Shown: one piece after another, positions 37,141 to 46,007 of the stretch
Layout: each line of letters opens with the position of its first letter
How positions within the stretch are numbered: position 1 is the first letter of the stretch
NCBI RefSeq assembly: GCF_003814745.1
Contig: NZ_RKRD01000004.1
Coordinates: 62,001-126,000 of the forward strand
From: Hydrogenoanaerobacterium saccharovorans
GTDB lineage: Bacteria; Bacillota; Clostridia; Oscillospirales; Ruminococcaceae
DNA length: 64,000 bases
Reading direction: 5' to 3'
Translations under genes and position numbers: made by a program
The notes under the pieces: model-generated
What the model was told of the DNA's origin: nothing
The model's input: only the letters and a program-made list of their open reading frames with translations
The model's database searches: none

Positions 37141-37539
37141 CTAAGATCTCATCGTTACGTTAATAAATGTAGGTAACGAACTAATTCTATCATACGAAGC
37201 GACGTGCTTTTCTGTATCAAAAACATAAACGGTATTAGAACCGTTATAGACAACCGCACGTTCCAAAGCATTTTCTTGAGAAAAAAGCGTATAAATAGTA
37301 GAATCAGTAGTTTCGTACTTGCCTACTTCAAGAACTTTATATTGTTTGTAACATGTATACGAACCATCTCGTGAAAAAACAATGTATTTATCATTTTCTG
37401 AAATTCCCGTACCTGTACAGTAGGTACCGATAATGCTACTTGCTGAGCTTTTATGTAGAGCATAACTATATATTATAATGTTTATGCATATCGATACCAA
37501 GAGCAAGACTAGAAATATTCCGGTTTTTTTACTTGTCAT
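37141..37539 (-). CDS. Membrane-anchored exported protein of unknown function (132 aa)
   Basis: I choose ATG 37539 because GGGGAG lies 7-8 bases upstream; an earlier in-frame start lacks a site. One N-terminal transmembrane helix (GIFLVLLLVSICINIIIYSY) is followed by about 95 extracellular residues (IIGTYCTGTGISENDKYIVF, DGSYTCYKQYK, TVYVFDTEKHVASYDRIS). The pattern of short beta-strands resembles small lipocalin-like or copper-resistance-type barrels, but I do not recognise the family. Its gene lies alone between two terminators. Confidence 0.65.
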   Translation of the reverse strand: MTSKKTGIFLVLLLVSICINIIIYSYALHKSSASSIIGTYCTGTGISENDKYIVFSRDGSYTCYKQYKVLEVGKYETTDSTIYTLFSQENALERAVVYNGSNTVYVFDTEKHVASYDRISSLPTFINVTMRS

Positions 37540-37579
37540 ACAGCAGCTCCCCTTTTGATTATGATACGAGAACAAATAG

Positions 37580-37619
37580 AAAAAAGCAACCGTATCTTAC
37601 AGAGTACGGTTGCTTTTTT
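37580..37619. terminator. Bidirectional terminator after the GH123-like gene
   Basis: A perfect 15-bp stem, AAAAAAGCAACCGTA with TACGGTTGCTTTTTT, gives T-runs on both strands. It lies 16 bases after the GH123-like stop codon. Confidence 0.9.
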
Positions 37620-37635
37620 GTGTTAAGAGTTGTAT

Positions 37636-40600
37636 TTATTTTGTTGCTGTTACCGCTCCTTTAATAGCAGTGGGGCTGATTACGTAATCTGCACCAGTGG
37701 TGACAGTAAACTCCATCCAACCGAGTTCATCTGCTTTTACGTCTGCCTGGATGAGCTCCAGCCTGCCCTTTTCGGGGTTGTGGTAGTAGATATAAACGGA
37801 TTTACCTGCGTATTTCTCCAACTGTGCGCGGATAGCGGTTTCACCGGGGAGTTTGCCCTCGTAGTTAAAGTGGAGATTGGTTGTATCTGCTTTTTCGGTC
37901 AGCTTGGCAATTGCATTTGCATTTGGTGAATCGTTGGTGATTCTGGTATCGAACCAGATAACACCCGGCATCGTGTTTTCGATGTTTTTACCGTCCAAGG
38001 TCCAGCTGTACCAGTCGCCGTTGAGGGTAACCGATTTTTCTTTGTTCTTCACCAAATCGTTCAGGAACCCTGTTGCAACTTTGTAGTCGCTGCGTACGCT
38101 GATGTCGGTGCCTTTGCTGGATGAAGCAACCTTCTCGCTAAGATCAGAGGAGGAAACCATGTTCGGTTCGATGTGCTTTCTTGGTTTGGGTGCAGGTGAA
38201 CTTTCACCGTCCTGTTTTACCAAAGCTTTGATGGCATTTTGCAGTGCTTTTTGTGCATCTGCAATTTCTTGCTTGGTGGCTGTTGCATTGTCTGCAACGG
38301 CTTGAGCGGTTGCAATGGCTTTGGTCAAAGCATCTCTGCTCGCTTGAGTGTACTTGCTGTCTTTCGCCATTTCTTTTGCAGTTGCAATCAGCGCGACTAA
38401 CGTCTCTTTGCTTGGCTCGAGTTGTTCTTTTACAGTCACTTTGATGTTTACAGTTATGTTATCGCTGTTGACAATACCCGCCTGCGGTGCGAGTGTGCCG
38501 TTGAACGTATACTCACCTGTTTTACTGCCGTCGTAGCCGTCGGTGCTCCAAAGAACCTGTACTTCTGCTGTGGTGTCGTCCTCCAGTGTAACGGTGACGG
38601 TACTGGGTAAACCGAGCATGCTAGCCTGGGTACCCAATGCAACGGTTTTGGCTTGTGGGTCTGTTACGTTTTTGATTTTCTTATCTGCGGCACTTGCTTC
38701 TCTTACGGTGAGTTCAGCCGCATTACTGGTGGCTGTTGCAGGTGCCATGCTGTCTTTGGTGTTGGTGACGATGCAGCGGAACTGCTTGCCGCTGTCTGCC
38801 AGCAGAGTTTTGGTAATTTGGTAGGTTGCATCTGTTGCGCCGCTGATGTCTGCCCAAACTGCGCCCTGCTCTTTTGCAAGCATCTGCCACTGGTAGGTGA
38901 GCACACCGCCGTCGGGTGCAGATGCAGTAACGCTGAATACAGCAAGGTTGCCCTGTGTTGCGGTTTGCGCATCAGGTTGTTTTTCAATAACGGGGGTTGC
39001 GGATAGAGTTGGGGTGTTGGCATCAATATATTTTTTCGCTACATCATGGATGCCTTTGCGCATGCGGTTTACTTCACTAATTAGCAAATCACGATCTGCT
39101 TGAGAAGCAGCTACGCGTGAACCATATCCATTACCGCCTCCGTTAGGCAATTTTAACGATGCTACTAACTCTTTAATTTGACTTTTTAGTTCAGGGCTTT
39201 TTTCCATTAAATATTTTGCTTTGTTAATGTCACGAACTCCCTGCTTAAATCTTTCCAACCTGGGAGATGAACGCACAAACGGTGTTGCCGCGTCTTTATC
39301 ACCCGGATATATGAAGAATGGATCTCCTGGCTCCCAAAACTTATAAGATACGTTCTCCAAAGGATTTTCTACCCATCCATCCCATGACCATCTTAAAAAG
39401 CCATCAGAATTATGTAATAAAGAGTACCACATAATCCAAGCACTTTCTGCCGGATCACTGAGTATAAAGCTGTTTGGATAATCTCCGGTACAGTTGTAAA
39501 TAGTTGTAAGCAGATTCTTTTCTCTACGATGCTGTGAGAAATTAACCATATTATGTTCGGGAGAAATATAGGATATGCCAATGGAAATATCACTAAGACG
39601 GTCTAAAAAAGAATAGTCCTCTCCGCTTTTATAGTTCATTGCACATGAAGTTTTTAAATGTTTTTCACTTGAATTTTTTATAGATTCTATTAGGTCAAGG
39701 CTTGCGCTAAGTTCTTGCATGCTTCTTTCATCCATGGAAATGTATGTAATATCGAACCAACCTTTTTCTTCAAGGTGTTTTATAAAGTCTTGCAAAAATG
39801 CTGTCCAGTACGCTGTCCATGAGGAGTCTCCGGGTGTGGGTCTTATTTTTAACGTTTGATTTGAAGCTTCATCGAAGTAAGTAATCTGGTTACCCCAAGG
39901 TAGAATGCTGTAGCACTTTATCTGGCCTCTGCCTTCTGCGGGATCCAAAATACCTAAATCAATATTAAACTGAATCCATTTGTCAAAATGGTCATAATCA
40001 AAAGAGAAACTGCCATCCGATTTCTTAGTCCACTTAATCATTGTTGGGTCGCTGTCATAGGATTGATGATTCCATGCTTCTTCAACTATATTGGCAACGA
40101 TAGCTCTACCACCCATATCTCTATATGCCTCTTGTTGAGGACGTAGGTATTTAAAATGTTCTTCTGTAAAAAGTTCATCCTGCTTTAATCCATAATATCG
40201 GGCACAAGTATAAGGGTGCTGCCACAATTCAATTTGTGTTTCGGTGTCATCTGGGTGAGGTTGCACTACGTCCAAAACCTCAAACGAATAGGGAAGTTCG
40301 ATAGGTGCTTCCAGTTCATCAGCATTCACCGTTATTGTTCCGCTGTAATTGCCGGGCTTTGCACTCCTTGGTATGTTAACGTTAATCCATGCCGACTGTA
40401 CTTTTTGTGCAGCTATATTAATTGGCTCTTTTGTATAAAGGATGTCGGGAAAAGGCTTAACCGGTGCATACTTGTTGCCTCTGCCAATGTTCGCCATTGT
40501 CTCCTTAATCCATGTAATCTCGATGTTTTCGCTATCAATTGTATCCCCGTTTTTATTTAAGAAATCGGTGGATGCAATAACGGCGTTGTTAATTTTAATC

Positions 40601-41556
40601 TTTTTTGTAAGAGCCACAACTTTGGCGTTTATCACGTCGCCAATCCAGCCTGTTTCAATGTTTGTAGAATGCAATCCATTAAAATAGTCGTTATAATTTT
40701 CCTGCAAATAGTTAAAATCGGTCGAACCCATAAATGCCCGAATCGGTGCTGTTTCGGGGGTGACCTCTACCGTTACTTCTGCAAATAATGCAGAATCTTT
40801 TACAGTAGCAATAATTTTGGTAGTGCCAACCCCTAATCCCATAATTTCTCCAAGTTCGTTTACTTTTGCAATTGCTTCATTTTCAGAACGATAAACAACC
40901 TCTTTTTCGGTTGCATAAGTGGGTATAACATTTGCTTTTATGCTGGTGGAAGTGCCTTTTTCTATCGTGATGTTTTCAAACTCAAACTCCACATCCGTTA
41001 CAGGAATAAGCGGATGGGTAGCTTTTGCAAAATCAATTTCGGTGGTGTAACCGCTTGTGTTTTGCTCATTTCTTCTATAAACAGGTTTTACACGAATGGT
41101 ATGCACACCTTCTGCCAGATTTTCTTTTGCATAAAGAAGAGACTGTGCTTTTCTGGATGAGTTGTAGGTATCCATATCCTCAGGCGCTTCGCCGTCAATG
41201 CTGACTTCACAAATAGCACCGGAGCTTTCTTTCACACCGTACAATTCTATTTTCGTTCCGTAAAATTTTAATTCGTAAAACAAATCAGAATCCTGCTTTA
41301 TATGTACCCAGTGCTCGTCTCCATTGTAAAAAGAATCTGGATATCCTGTAGAAGTGCCCCACCCTGCAGAAAACTTGAAGTTAAAAACATCATCACCAAT
41401 GGAAGCATCATTGATAATCGTCTCAAATACATCATCTGCACTTGCAGTTTCTTTATCATCCACAGCAAATGCAAAAATTTGAGAATTTGCGAATGTACTC
41501 AATAGAATAACCAAAGACAAAAACAATACCGCACCTGATTTTAGCTTCTCTCTCAT
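37636..41556 (-). CDS. GH123-like beta-N-acetylgalactosaminidase, secreted (DUF4091 type)
   Basis: I place the start at ATG 41556 (AAGGGATG about 8 bases upstream) rather than a TTG 21 bases earlier; this gives 1306 residues. The signal peptide is VLFLSLVILLSTFANSQIFAFA. A galactose-binding-like domain (about 45-180) and a Big_2 domain precede a beta-sandwich and a TIM-barrel domain related to GH123/DUF4091. The adjacent D609-E610 in YISMDERSM correspond to the GH123 Asp-Glu pair used in substrate-assisted hydrolysis of beta-GalNAc. The C-terminal family motif FLRWSWDGWVENPLENVSYK, then PGDPFFIYPG, also fits. After about 850 come an Ig domain, Big_4-like, one FIVAR and the shared C-terminal module, ending at AVTATK without an anchor. 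The substrate should be a GalNAc-containing host glycan. Confidence 0.82.
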   Translation of the reverse strand: MREKLKSGAVLFLSLVILLSTFANSQIFAFAVDDKETASADDVFETIINDASIGDDVFNFKFSAGWGTSTGYPDSFYNGDEHWVHIKQDSDLFYELKFYGTKIELYGVKESSGAICEVSIDGEAPEDMDTYNSSRKAQSLLYAKENLAEGVHTIRVKPVYRRNEQNTSGYTTEIDFAKATHPLIPVTDVEFEFENITIEKGTSTSIKANVIPTYATEKEVVYRSENEAIAKVNELGEIMGLGVGTTKIIATVKDSALFAEVTVEVTPETAPIRAFMGSTDFNYLQENYNDYFNGLHSTNIETGWIGDVINAKVVALTKKIKINNAVIASTDFLNKNGDTIDSENIEITWIKETMANIGRGNKYAPVKPFPDILYTKEPINIAAQKVQSAWINVNIPRSAKPGNYSGTITVNADELEAPIELPYSFEVLDVVQPHPDDTETQIELWQHPYTCARYYGLKQDELFTEEHFKYLRPQQEAYRDMGGRAIVANIVEEAWNHQSYDSDPTMIKWTKKSDGSFSFDYDHFDKWIQFNIDLGILDPAEGRGQIKCYSILPWGNQITYFDEASNQTLKIRPTPGDSSWTAYWTAFLQDFIKHLEEKGWFDITYISMDERSMQELSASLDLIESIKNSSEKHLKTSCAMNYKSGEDYSFLDRLSDISIGISYISPEHNMVNFSQHRREKNLLTTIYNCTGDYPNSFILSDPAESAWIMWYSLLHNSDGFLRWSWDGWVENPLENVSYKFWEPGDPFFIYPGDKDAATPFVRSSPRLERFKQGVRDINKAKYLMEKSPELKSQIKELVASLKLPNGGGNGYGSRVAASQADRDLLISEVNRMRKGIHDVAKKYIDANTPTLSATPVIEKQPDAQTATQGNLAVFSVTASAPDGGVLTYQWQMLAKEQGAVWADISGATDATYQITKTLLADSGKQFRCIVTNTKDSMAPATATSNAAELTVREASAADKKIKNVTDPQAKTVALGTQASMLGLPSTVTVTLEDDTTAEVQVLWSTDGYDGSKTGEYTFNGTLAPQAGIVNSDNITVNIKVTVKEQLEPSKETLVALIATAKEMAKDSKYTQASRDALTKAIATAQAVADNATATKQEIADAQKALQNAIKALVKQDGESSPAPKPRKHIEPNMVSSSDLSEKVASSSKGTDISVRSDYKVATGFLNDLVKNKEKSVTLNGDWYSWTLDGKNIENTMPGVIWFDTRITNDSPNANAIAKLTEKADTTNLHFNYEGKLPGETAIRAQLEKYAGKSVYIYYHNPEKGRLELIQADVKADELGWMEFTVTTGADYVISPTAIKGAVTATK

Positions 41557-41790
41557 CAACTTAACATCCCTTCTCAATTAAAACTTGTGCCCCCCCAAAA
41601 AATAAACCCTTAATGTGCTGCTTGTTATATTTATATTAAAAAATATAACAAATTTCAATAATTATGTTAACATTTTTTGTATATGTAATATTTATCCAAA
41701 ATCATATAGTTTTTGCACAAATTAATGCAAGCGTAATTTTAGTAACAAGAGAAACGTATTGTTTTTGGTGAGTTCCTACAATAAAACAAA

Positions 41791-41823
41791 ACAGCTCTTT
41801 CAAGCATTGCTTGAAAGAGCTGT
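41791..41823 (-). terminator. Terminator of the polysaccharide operon
   Basis: A perfect 16-bp stem, ACAGCTCTTTCAAGCA with its complement, has a one-base centre and is followed on the minus strand by TTTGTTTTATT. It lies 20 bases after the last gene of the operon. Confidence 0.9.
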
Positions 41824-41842
41824 ACTTATTTATAACAATGAG

Positions 41843-43759
41843 CTACTTTCTGTTTTTCAGTACCAATTCAACCTCACCGTTTTTTGCCTCGGGCGTTACA
41901 AACGTGGGCACCAACTCGTGCAGTTTGGCAACCACCGTTTGCGTTTGGTTGCCGTATGCGATGGGCTTTAGTTTGGTAAGATAATCGAACAGATAAGCGG
42001 GGTTTACATCGATGGGTTCACCAATAAAGATTTTTTCGTTATTGGTTTTGCGCAATCCCTCTTCGCCCATCAGCAGTTCTTCGTAAAGCTTTTCGCCCGG
42101 GCGCAGCCCGCTGAAAACAATTTCAATATCTTTGTAAGGTTCGTAACCCGAAAGACGAATGAGATTCTCTGCAAGGCTGAGGATTTTTACAGGCTCACCC
42201 ATGTTGAGCACAAAAATCTCGCCGCCGCGCGCCATCTCGCCTGCCTTGAGCACAAGGCTTACCGCTTCGGGAATGGTCATAAAATAGCGGATGATGTCGG
42301 GATGGGTGACGGTAACGGGACCGCCTGCCGCAATTTGCTCTTTAAACAGTGGAATAACCGAGCCGTTGGAGCCGAGCACATTGCCGAACCGAACAGCAAC
42401 AAACTCCGTTTTGCTGATTTGGTCCATACTCTGAATAATCATTTCACACACACGTTTGGTGGCACCCATCACATTGGTGGGGTTTACTGCCTTGTCGGTC
42501 GAAATCATGACAAAGCGCTTAACTTTGAATTTGTCTGCACAACGGGCGATGTTCCAAGTACCGAAGATATTGTTTTTTACCGCCTCTTCGGGTGCAGTTT
42601 CCATCAGCGGAACATGTTTGTGTGCGGCGGCATGGTACACAATGTCGGGGCTGTATTTCTCAAAAATCAGCTCCATCTTGTGGGTATCACGCACCGACGC
42701 AATCTCTACGTGCAAATCCAATTTACTGCCGTATTGGCGGATAAGTTCCTGCTGGATTTCGTAGGCATTGTTCTCGTAAATATCAATAATGATAAGGCTT
42801 TTGGGGTTTTGCAAAGCAATCTGGCGGCATAACTCTGAACCGATAGAACCGCCGCCACCCGTTATGAGTACCTTTTTACCGGTGAGGTAAGCGGCGCCTT
42901 CGCGGATGTCGATGACCTCTCTGCCAAGCAAATCTTCGACGCTCACATCGTGAATCTGCGATGCAATGGCGGTGGTGTCGGTAACAAAAGCGTAAAGGTC
43001 GGGTACTTTTTTCAGTTGACATTTGGTTCTTGCACAAAGGTTCATAATGCGCTTTTTCTGTGCATTGGTTGCGGCGGGTATGGCAAGGATGATGACATCA
43101 ATGCCGTAGTTATCGACCAAGCGCGGGATATCGCGAATCGAGCCCATCACCTTAACGCGCTGGATGGTTCGCCCAATTTTATTCGGGTCGTCATCTACCA
43201 CACAAACCACTTCGTATTTGCTCTCTTTTGCGCGCTGTAAATCTTGCAATACGGCGTTACCTGTTTGCCCCGCGCCTACGAGCAATACTTTTTTGGTGCC
43301 CGAACCCACGCGTCTGCCCAGGCTCGTGTTGCGGTAAGCACGGTACATCATACGCAGGTACAGGGTTGCCATGCCCGCAAGCATAGCAGACAGAAAGTTT
43401 ACTGCCAACGGTACGCTCTCCCAGATCATGGGCGGACGGAGTACGGTCTGCGTAATCAGTACAAAACAAGTGGCGGTAACCAAGGTTGCCATACTGCATT
43501 TAAAAAACTCGTATGCTTCGGCATACCGCCATAGGCTTTCGTACATGCCAAACAGCAGGAACACCACAAAAAACACAACCACAAATACACCCCAACTCAG
43601 CAGCATCGTGGGTAAAAATTTGGTTAAAGAAATACGCCCCATGAGCATTGCCCAAGTTAAAAGGTAACATAGCGAAACAATAACTACATCCGTTGCCATC
43701 AAAATAAACTTGCGGTACCTGTCTTTGAACCTCTTTAGGTCTTTCCATAATTTTTGCAT
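41843..43759 (-). CDS. UDP-sugar 4,6-dehydratase, membrane type (CapD/PglF family)
   Basis: Start ATG 43759 (AGGTG upstream), 638 residues. Four transmembrane helices occupy about 20-125. A CoA-binding-like domain follows (VLLVGAGQTGNAVL), then an extended SDR dehydratase domain with Rossmann motif TGGGGSIGSE (about 298) and the STDKAVNPTNVMGATKR active-site segment. Members convert UDP-GlcNAc to UDP-2-acetamido-2,6-dideoxy-hexos-4-ulose. With the PLP aminotransferase at 54593 and the PglC-like transferase at 53901 it can form the first sugar of a bacillosamine-type repeat unit. It is the last gene of the operon. Confidence 0.92.
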   Translation of the reverse strand: MQKLWKDLKRFKDRYRKFILMATDVVIVSLCYLLTWAMLMGRISLTKFLPTMLLSWGVFVVVFFVVFLLFGMYESLWRYAEAYEFFKCSMATLVTATCFVLITQTVLRPPMIWESVPLAVNFLSAMLAGMATLYLRMMYRAYRNTSLGRRVGSGTKKVLLVGAGQTGNAVLQDLQRAKESKYEVVCVVDDDPNKIGRTIQRVKVMGSIRDIPRLVDNYGIDVIILAIPAATNAQKKRIMNLCARTKCQLKKVPDLYAFVTDTTAIASQIHDVSVEDLLGREVIDIREGAAYLTGKKVLITGGGGSIGSELCRQIALQNPKSLIIIDIYENNAYEIQQELIRQYGSKLDLHVEIASVRDTHKMELIFEKYSPDIVYHAAAHKHVPLMETAPEEAVKNNIFGTWNIARCADKFKVKRFVMISTDKAVNPTNVMGATKRVCEMIIQSMDQISKTEFVAVRFGNVLGSNGSVIPLFKEQIAAGGPVTVTHPDIIRYFMTIPEAVSLVLKAGEMARGGEIFVLNMGEPVKILSLAENLIRLSGYEPYKDIEIVFSGLRPGEKLYEELLMGEEGLRKTNNEKIFIGEPIDVNPAYLFDYLTKLKPIAYGNQTQTVVAKLHELVPTFVTPEAKNGEVELVLKNRK

Positions 43760-43837
43760 ATTTTTACACCTGATATTATTTCAATTTGCCCATCTGCAAA
43801 GGATTGCCGATGAGAATTGTTAAATTGAGGTCGGTAT

Positions 43838-45052
43838 TCATATAAGTCCGTCACTGCTTTTTAAGCTGAAACAATAAATGCCAATCATCAAAATCAGTTT
43901 GGCACAAACCGCTAACAGTGCGCCCACACAAAAGCCCATCAAGCCATACTGCTTGAGCAGCAGCAACGAAAGCACGGTATAAAGCAAAACATTGGCACCG
44001 TTGATGCCGATTTGCCAGTTGGTATTGCAAAAGCGCAGGATGATGGGGTTGAGAACAGAAACAACCATAGAAAGCATTGCCGTAGCCGTTGTAACAAAGA
44101 TGTACTGCATCGCCTGCTCTGCAAGCTGCGGGTAAAGCAGCATCAGCACAGGGCGGCTGATGAGAATGCACGCCCCGTAACCCACCGCACCCAATGCAAA
44201 CGATGCACCCAGCACCAGCCAAAAGTTTTTTTGCCGAAAGGTTTTCATTTTAGAAAAATAGCTTAGCATCACGCTGTTGATGGGGGTAATGCCCATCGAG
44301 ATGATTTTGCCGAACAGCGTAGCCGAATAGTAAATTGCCACCGATGCACCGCCCACCAATGGGAACAACAGCAATCGGTCCATATAATTGATGGCATTTG
44401 CTAAAAAGGAAGAAACCATCAAAACAAGCGACTTTATGCCCGTTTCGCGGAACAAGGCAGTGGTTTTAAACGGCTCGCGGTGCAGGGTGGTTTTTTTTAA
44501 GATGTGCAGCAGGCTGAACGCCGTACCTGTAATATAGATAAACTGCCATTGGTCTGTGAGCAAAAACAGCCCACACCCTATAATATACCCTGCAACCAAC
44601 AAGATATTGTTTACCAAAACGGCGATATAATTTAAGTTTAGGCGGAACTCGACATTGTAATATTCGCGCACGAGCTGCAGCACCGAGCTTAGTAAAATCA
44701 AGGCAACCGAAAGCGGATAAAAAGCACCTTCGTAAAGGTAGGTACCAATACCCATAACGATGCAGTTTAAAATTGCCAGGCACAGCAGGATGACGTTGAA
44801 ATCGCCCGAAAGCTTTTGTTCGCTGTATTTCAGCTGCATCAACAGGCGCACATTGTTGAGTGAATTGCCGAATGTCCCCGCGCAAAGCGTCATCAGGCTG
44901 ACGATGGTGAGCAAAAGCCCGTAGCGGTCATCGCCCAAACGCGTTGCAAACAAGGGGAAAATCACCAACTGTAAAACAGCAACCGGCACCATACTGGCGG
45001 TGATGTTGAGTGCCATATCAAAAACAATCTTTTTCTTTTGCTGATTCTCCAT
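43838..45052 (-). CDS. Wzx-like polysaccharide flippase (MOP superfamily)
   Basis: Start ATG 45052, one base from the stop of the Wzz-like gene. The 404 residues form about 12 transmembrane helices with the MOP-fold pattern (VPVAVLQLVIFPLFATRLGDDRYG at the N-terminus, NYMDRLLLFPLVGG in the middle). It should move undecaprenyl-linked repeat units across the membrane. The place between the Wzz-like and dehydratase genes fits a Wzx/Wzy-dependent pathway. Confidence 0.87.
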   Translation of the reverse strand: MENQQKKKIVFDMALNITASMVPVAVLQLVIFPLFATRLGDDRYGLLLTIVSLMTLCAGTFGNSLNNVRLLMQLKYSEQKLSGDFNVILLCLAILNCIVMGIGTYLYEGAFYPLSVALILLSSVLQLVREYYNVEFRLNLNYIAVLVNNILLVAGYIIGCGLFLLTDQWQFIYITGTAFSLLHILKKTTLHREPFKTTALFRETGIKSLVLMVSSFLANAINYMDRLLLFPLVGGASVAIYYSATLFGKIISMGITPINSVMLSYFSKMKTFRQKNFWLVLGASFALGAVGYGACILISRPVLMLLYPQLAEQAMQYIFVTTATAMLSMVVSVLNPIILRFCNTNWQIGINGANVLLYTVLSLLLLKQYGLMGFCVGALLAVCAKLILMIGIYCFSLKSSDGLI

Positions 45053-45053
45053 T

Positions 45054-46007
45054 TTACTGATTGATATTCTCCTTCCGGCTGAGTACGATAGCGCCGAAGC
45101 AGCTTAGTACAAAGCCTATCATAGCACCCGTTACCGTTACAGCAAGCCATTGGCTTTTGGCTGTATCTTTATAATGACCGGTGAAAACCTCTACCGAATA
45201 TTCTTCGCGCTCGCGGTTGTTCACGCCGTACCCTGCTATGATGTTCCATGCTTTTGCTTCGGCTGTTTTTTGTGCCTCAGCGTAGATAATGTCGGAAATA
45301 CGCAGCAGTTCTTCTTTTACGGTGTTCAGTTCGCTTTGTATGGTGCGGTATTGGTTTTCCAGTTCCGATGCAGGGGTGGTGGTTAAGTACTCCAACTGCT
45401 GCATCGCTGCCGAAAGCTCGCGCTGATATTTGCCCGATTGTGCAGCACTCAAAAGTAAGCTGCTGTATTGCTCCATGCTTGTCCTATCCGCGGGCATGGG
45501 CGGTACGAGGCCGCGTAATACCTGCATATCGGCTTTTGATTGATGAAGCTTTTGCTTTAAATCTTCCACTTGCAAAGTCAGTGTCTGTACCCGTTCTTCT
45601 TTTTGCTTGGGCGGTACCGCTTTGTTCAGCTTCAGCTTTAAATCCAGCTTGCGCAGCAAAGTGCTTTGCAAATACAGCAAATCCTGCTTTGCCTGCATCA
45701 AAGCGGTATTGGCATCGTCGGGTGCAAACTTGAGCAGAACCGATGCATAGCGTTTGCGCTCGGTAAACGATTGCAGCAGGGTATCAAATTGTTCTTGATA
45801 AGTTTGATTTTCTAATATCACGATGGGTAAAAACTCGTCAGCGCCTGCGTGTGCGGTATAATCGGTGTTTTTGGTGTAAAAATACCCTGCCACAGCCGAA
45901 ATTACCGTTGTGATGAACACAACACCCAAAATGAGCGCCCATTTGCTTTTGACGGCAGCAAAGATGTCTGCAAAACCAACCTCGATTGTATTGCTTTTAT
46001 TCTCCAT
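45054..46007 (-). CDS. Wzz-like chain length determinant protein
   Basis: I use ATG 46007 (AAGGAAG, 6 bases spacing), giving 317 residues; a start 27 bases earlier has no site. Two transmembrane helices near the ends (WALILGVVFITTVISAVAGYF; LAVTVTGAMIGFVLSCFGAI) enclose a coiled-coil extracytoplasmic region rich in Gln and Leu. This is the Wzz/polysaccharide co-polymerase layout, which sets polymer length. No Walker motif is present, so a tyrosine kinase partner, if any, lies elsewhere. It overlaps the Wzy-like gene by 11 bases. Confidence 0.87.
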   Translation of the reverse strand: MENKSNTIEVGFADIFAAVKSKWALILGVVFITTVISAVAGYFYTKNTDYTAHAGADEFLPIVILENQTYQEQFDTLLQSFTERKRYASVLLKFAPDDANTALMQAKQDLLYLQSTLLRKLDLKLKLNKAVPPKQKEERVQTLTLQVEDLKQKLHQSKADMQVLRGLVPPMPADRTSMEQYSSLLLSAAQSGKYQRELSAAMQQLEYLTTTPASELENQYRTIQSELNTVKEELLRISDIIYAEAQKTAEAKAWNIIAGYGVNNREREEYSVEVFTGHYKDTAKSQWLAVTVTGAMIGFVLSCFGAIVLSRKENINQ

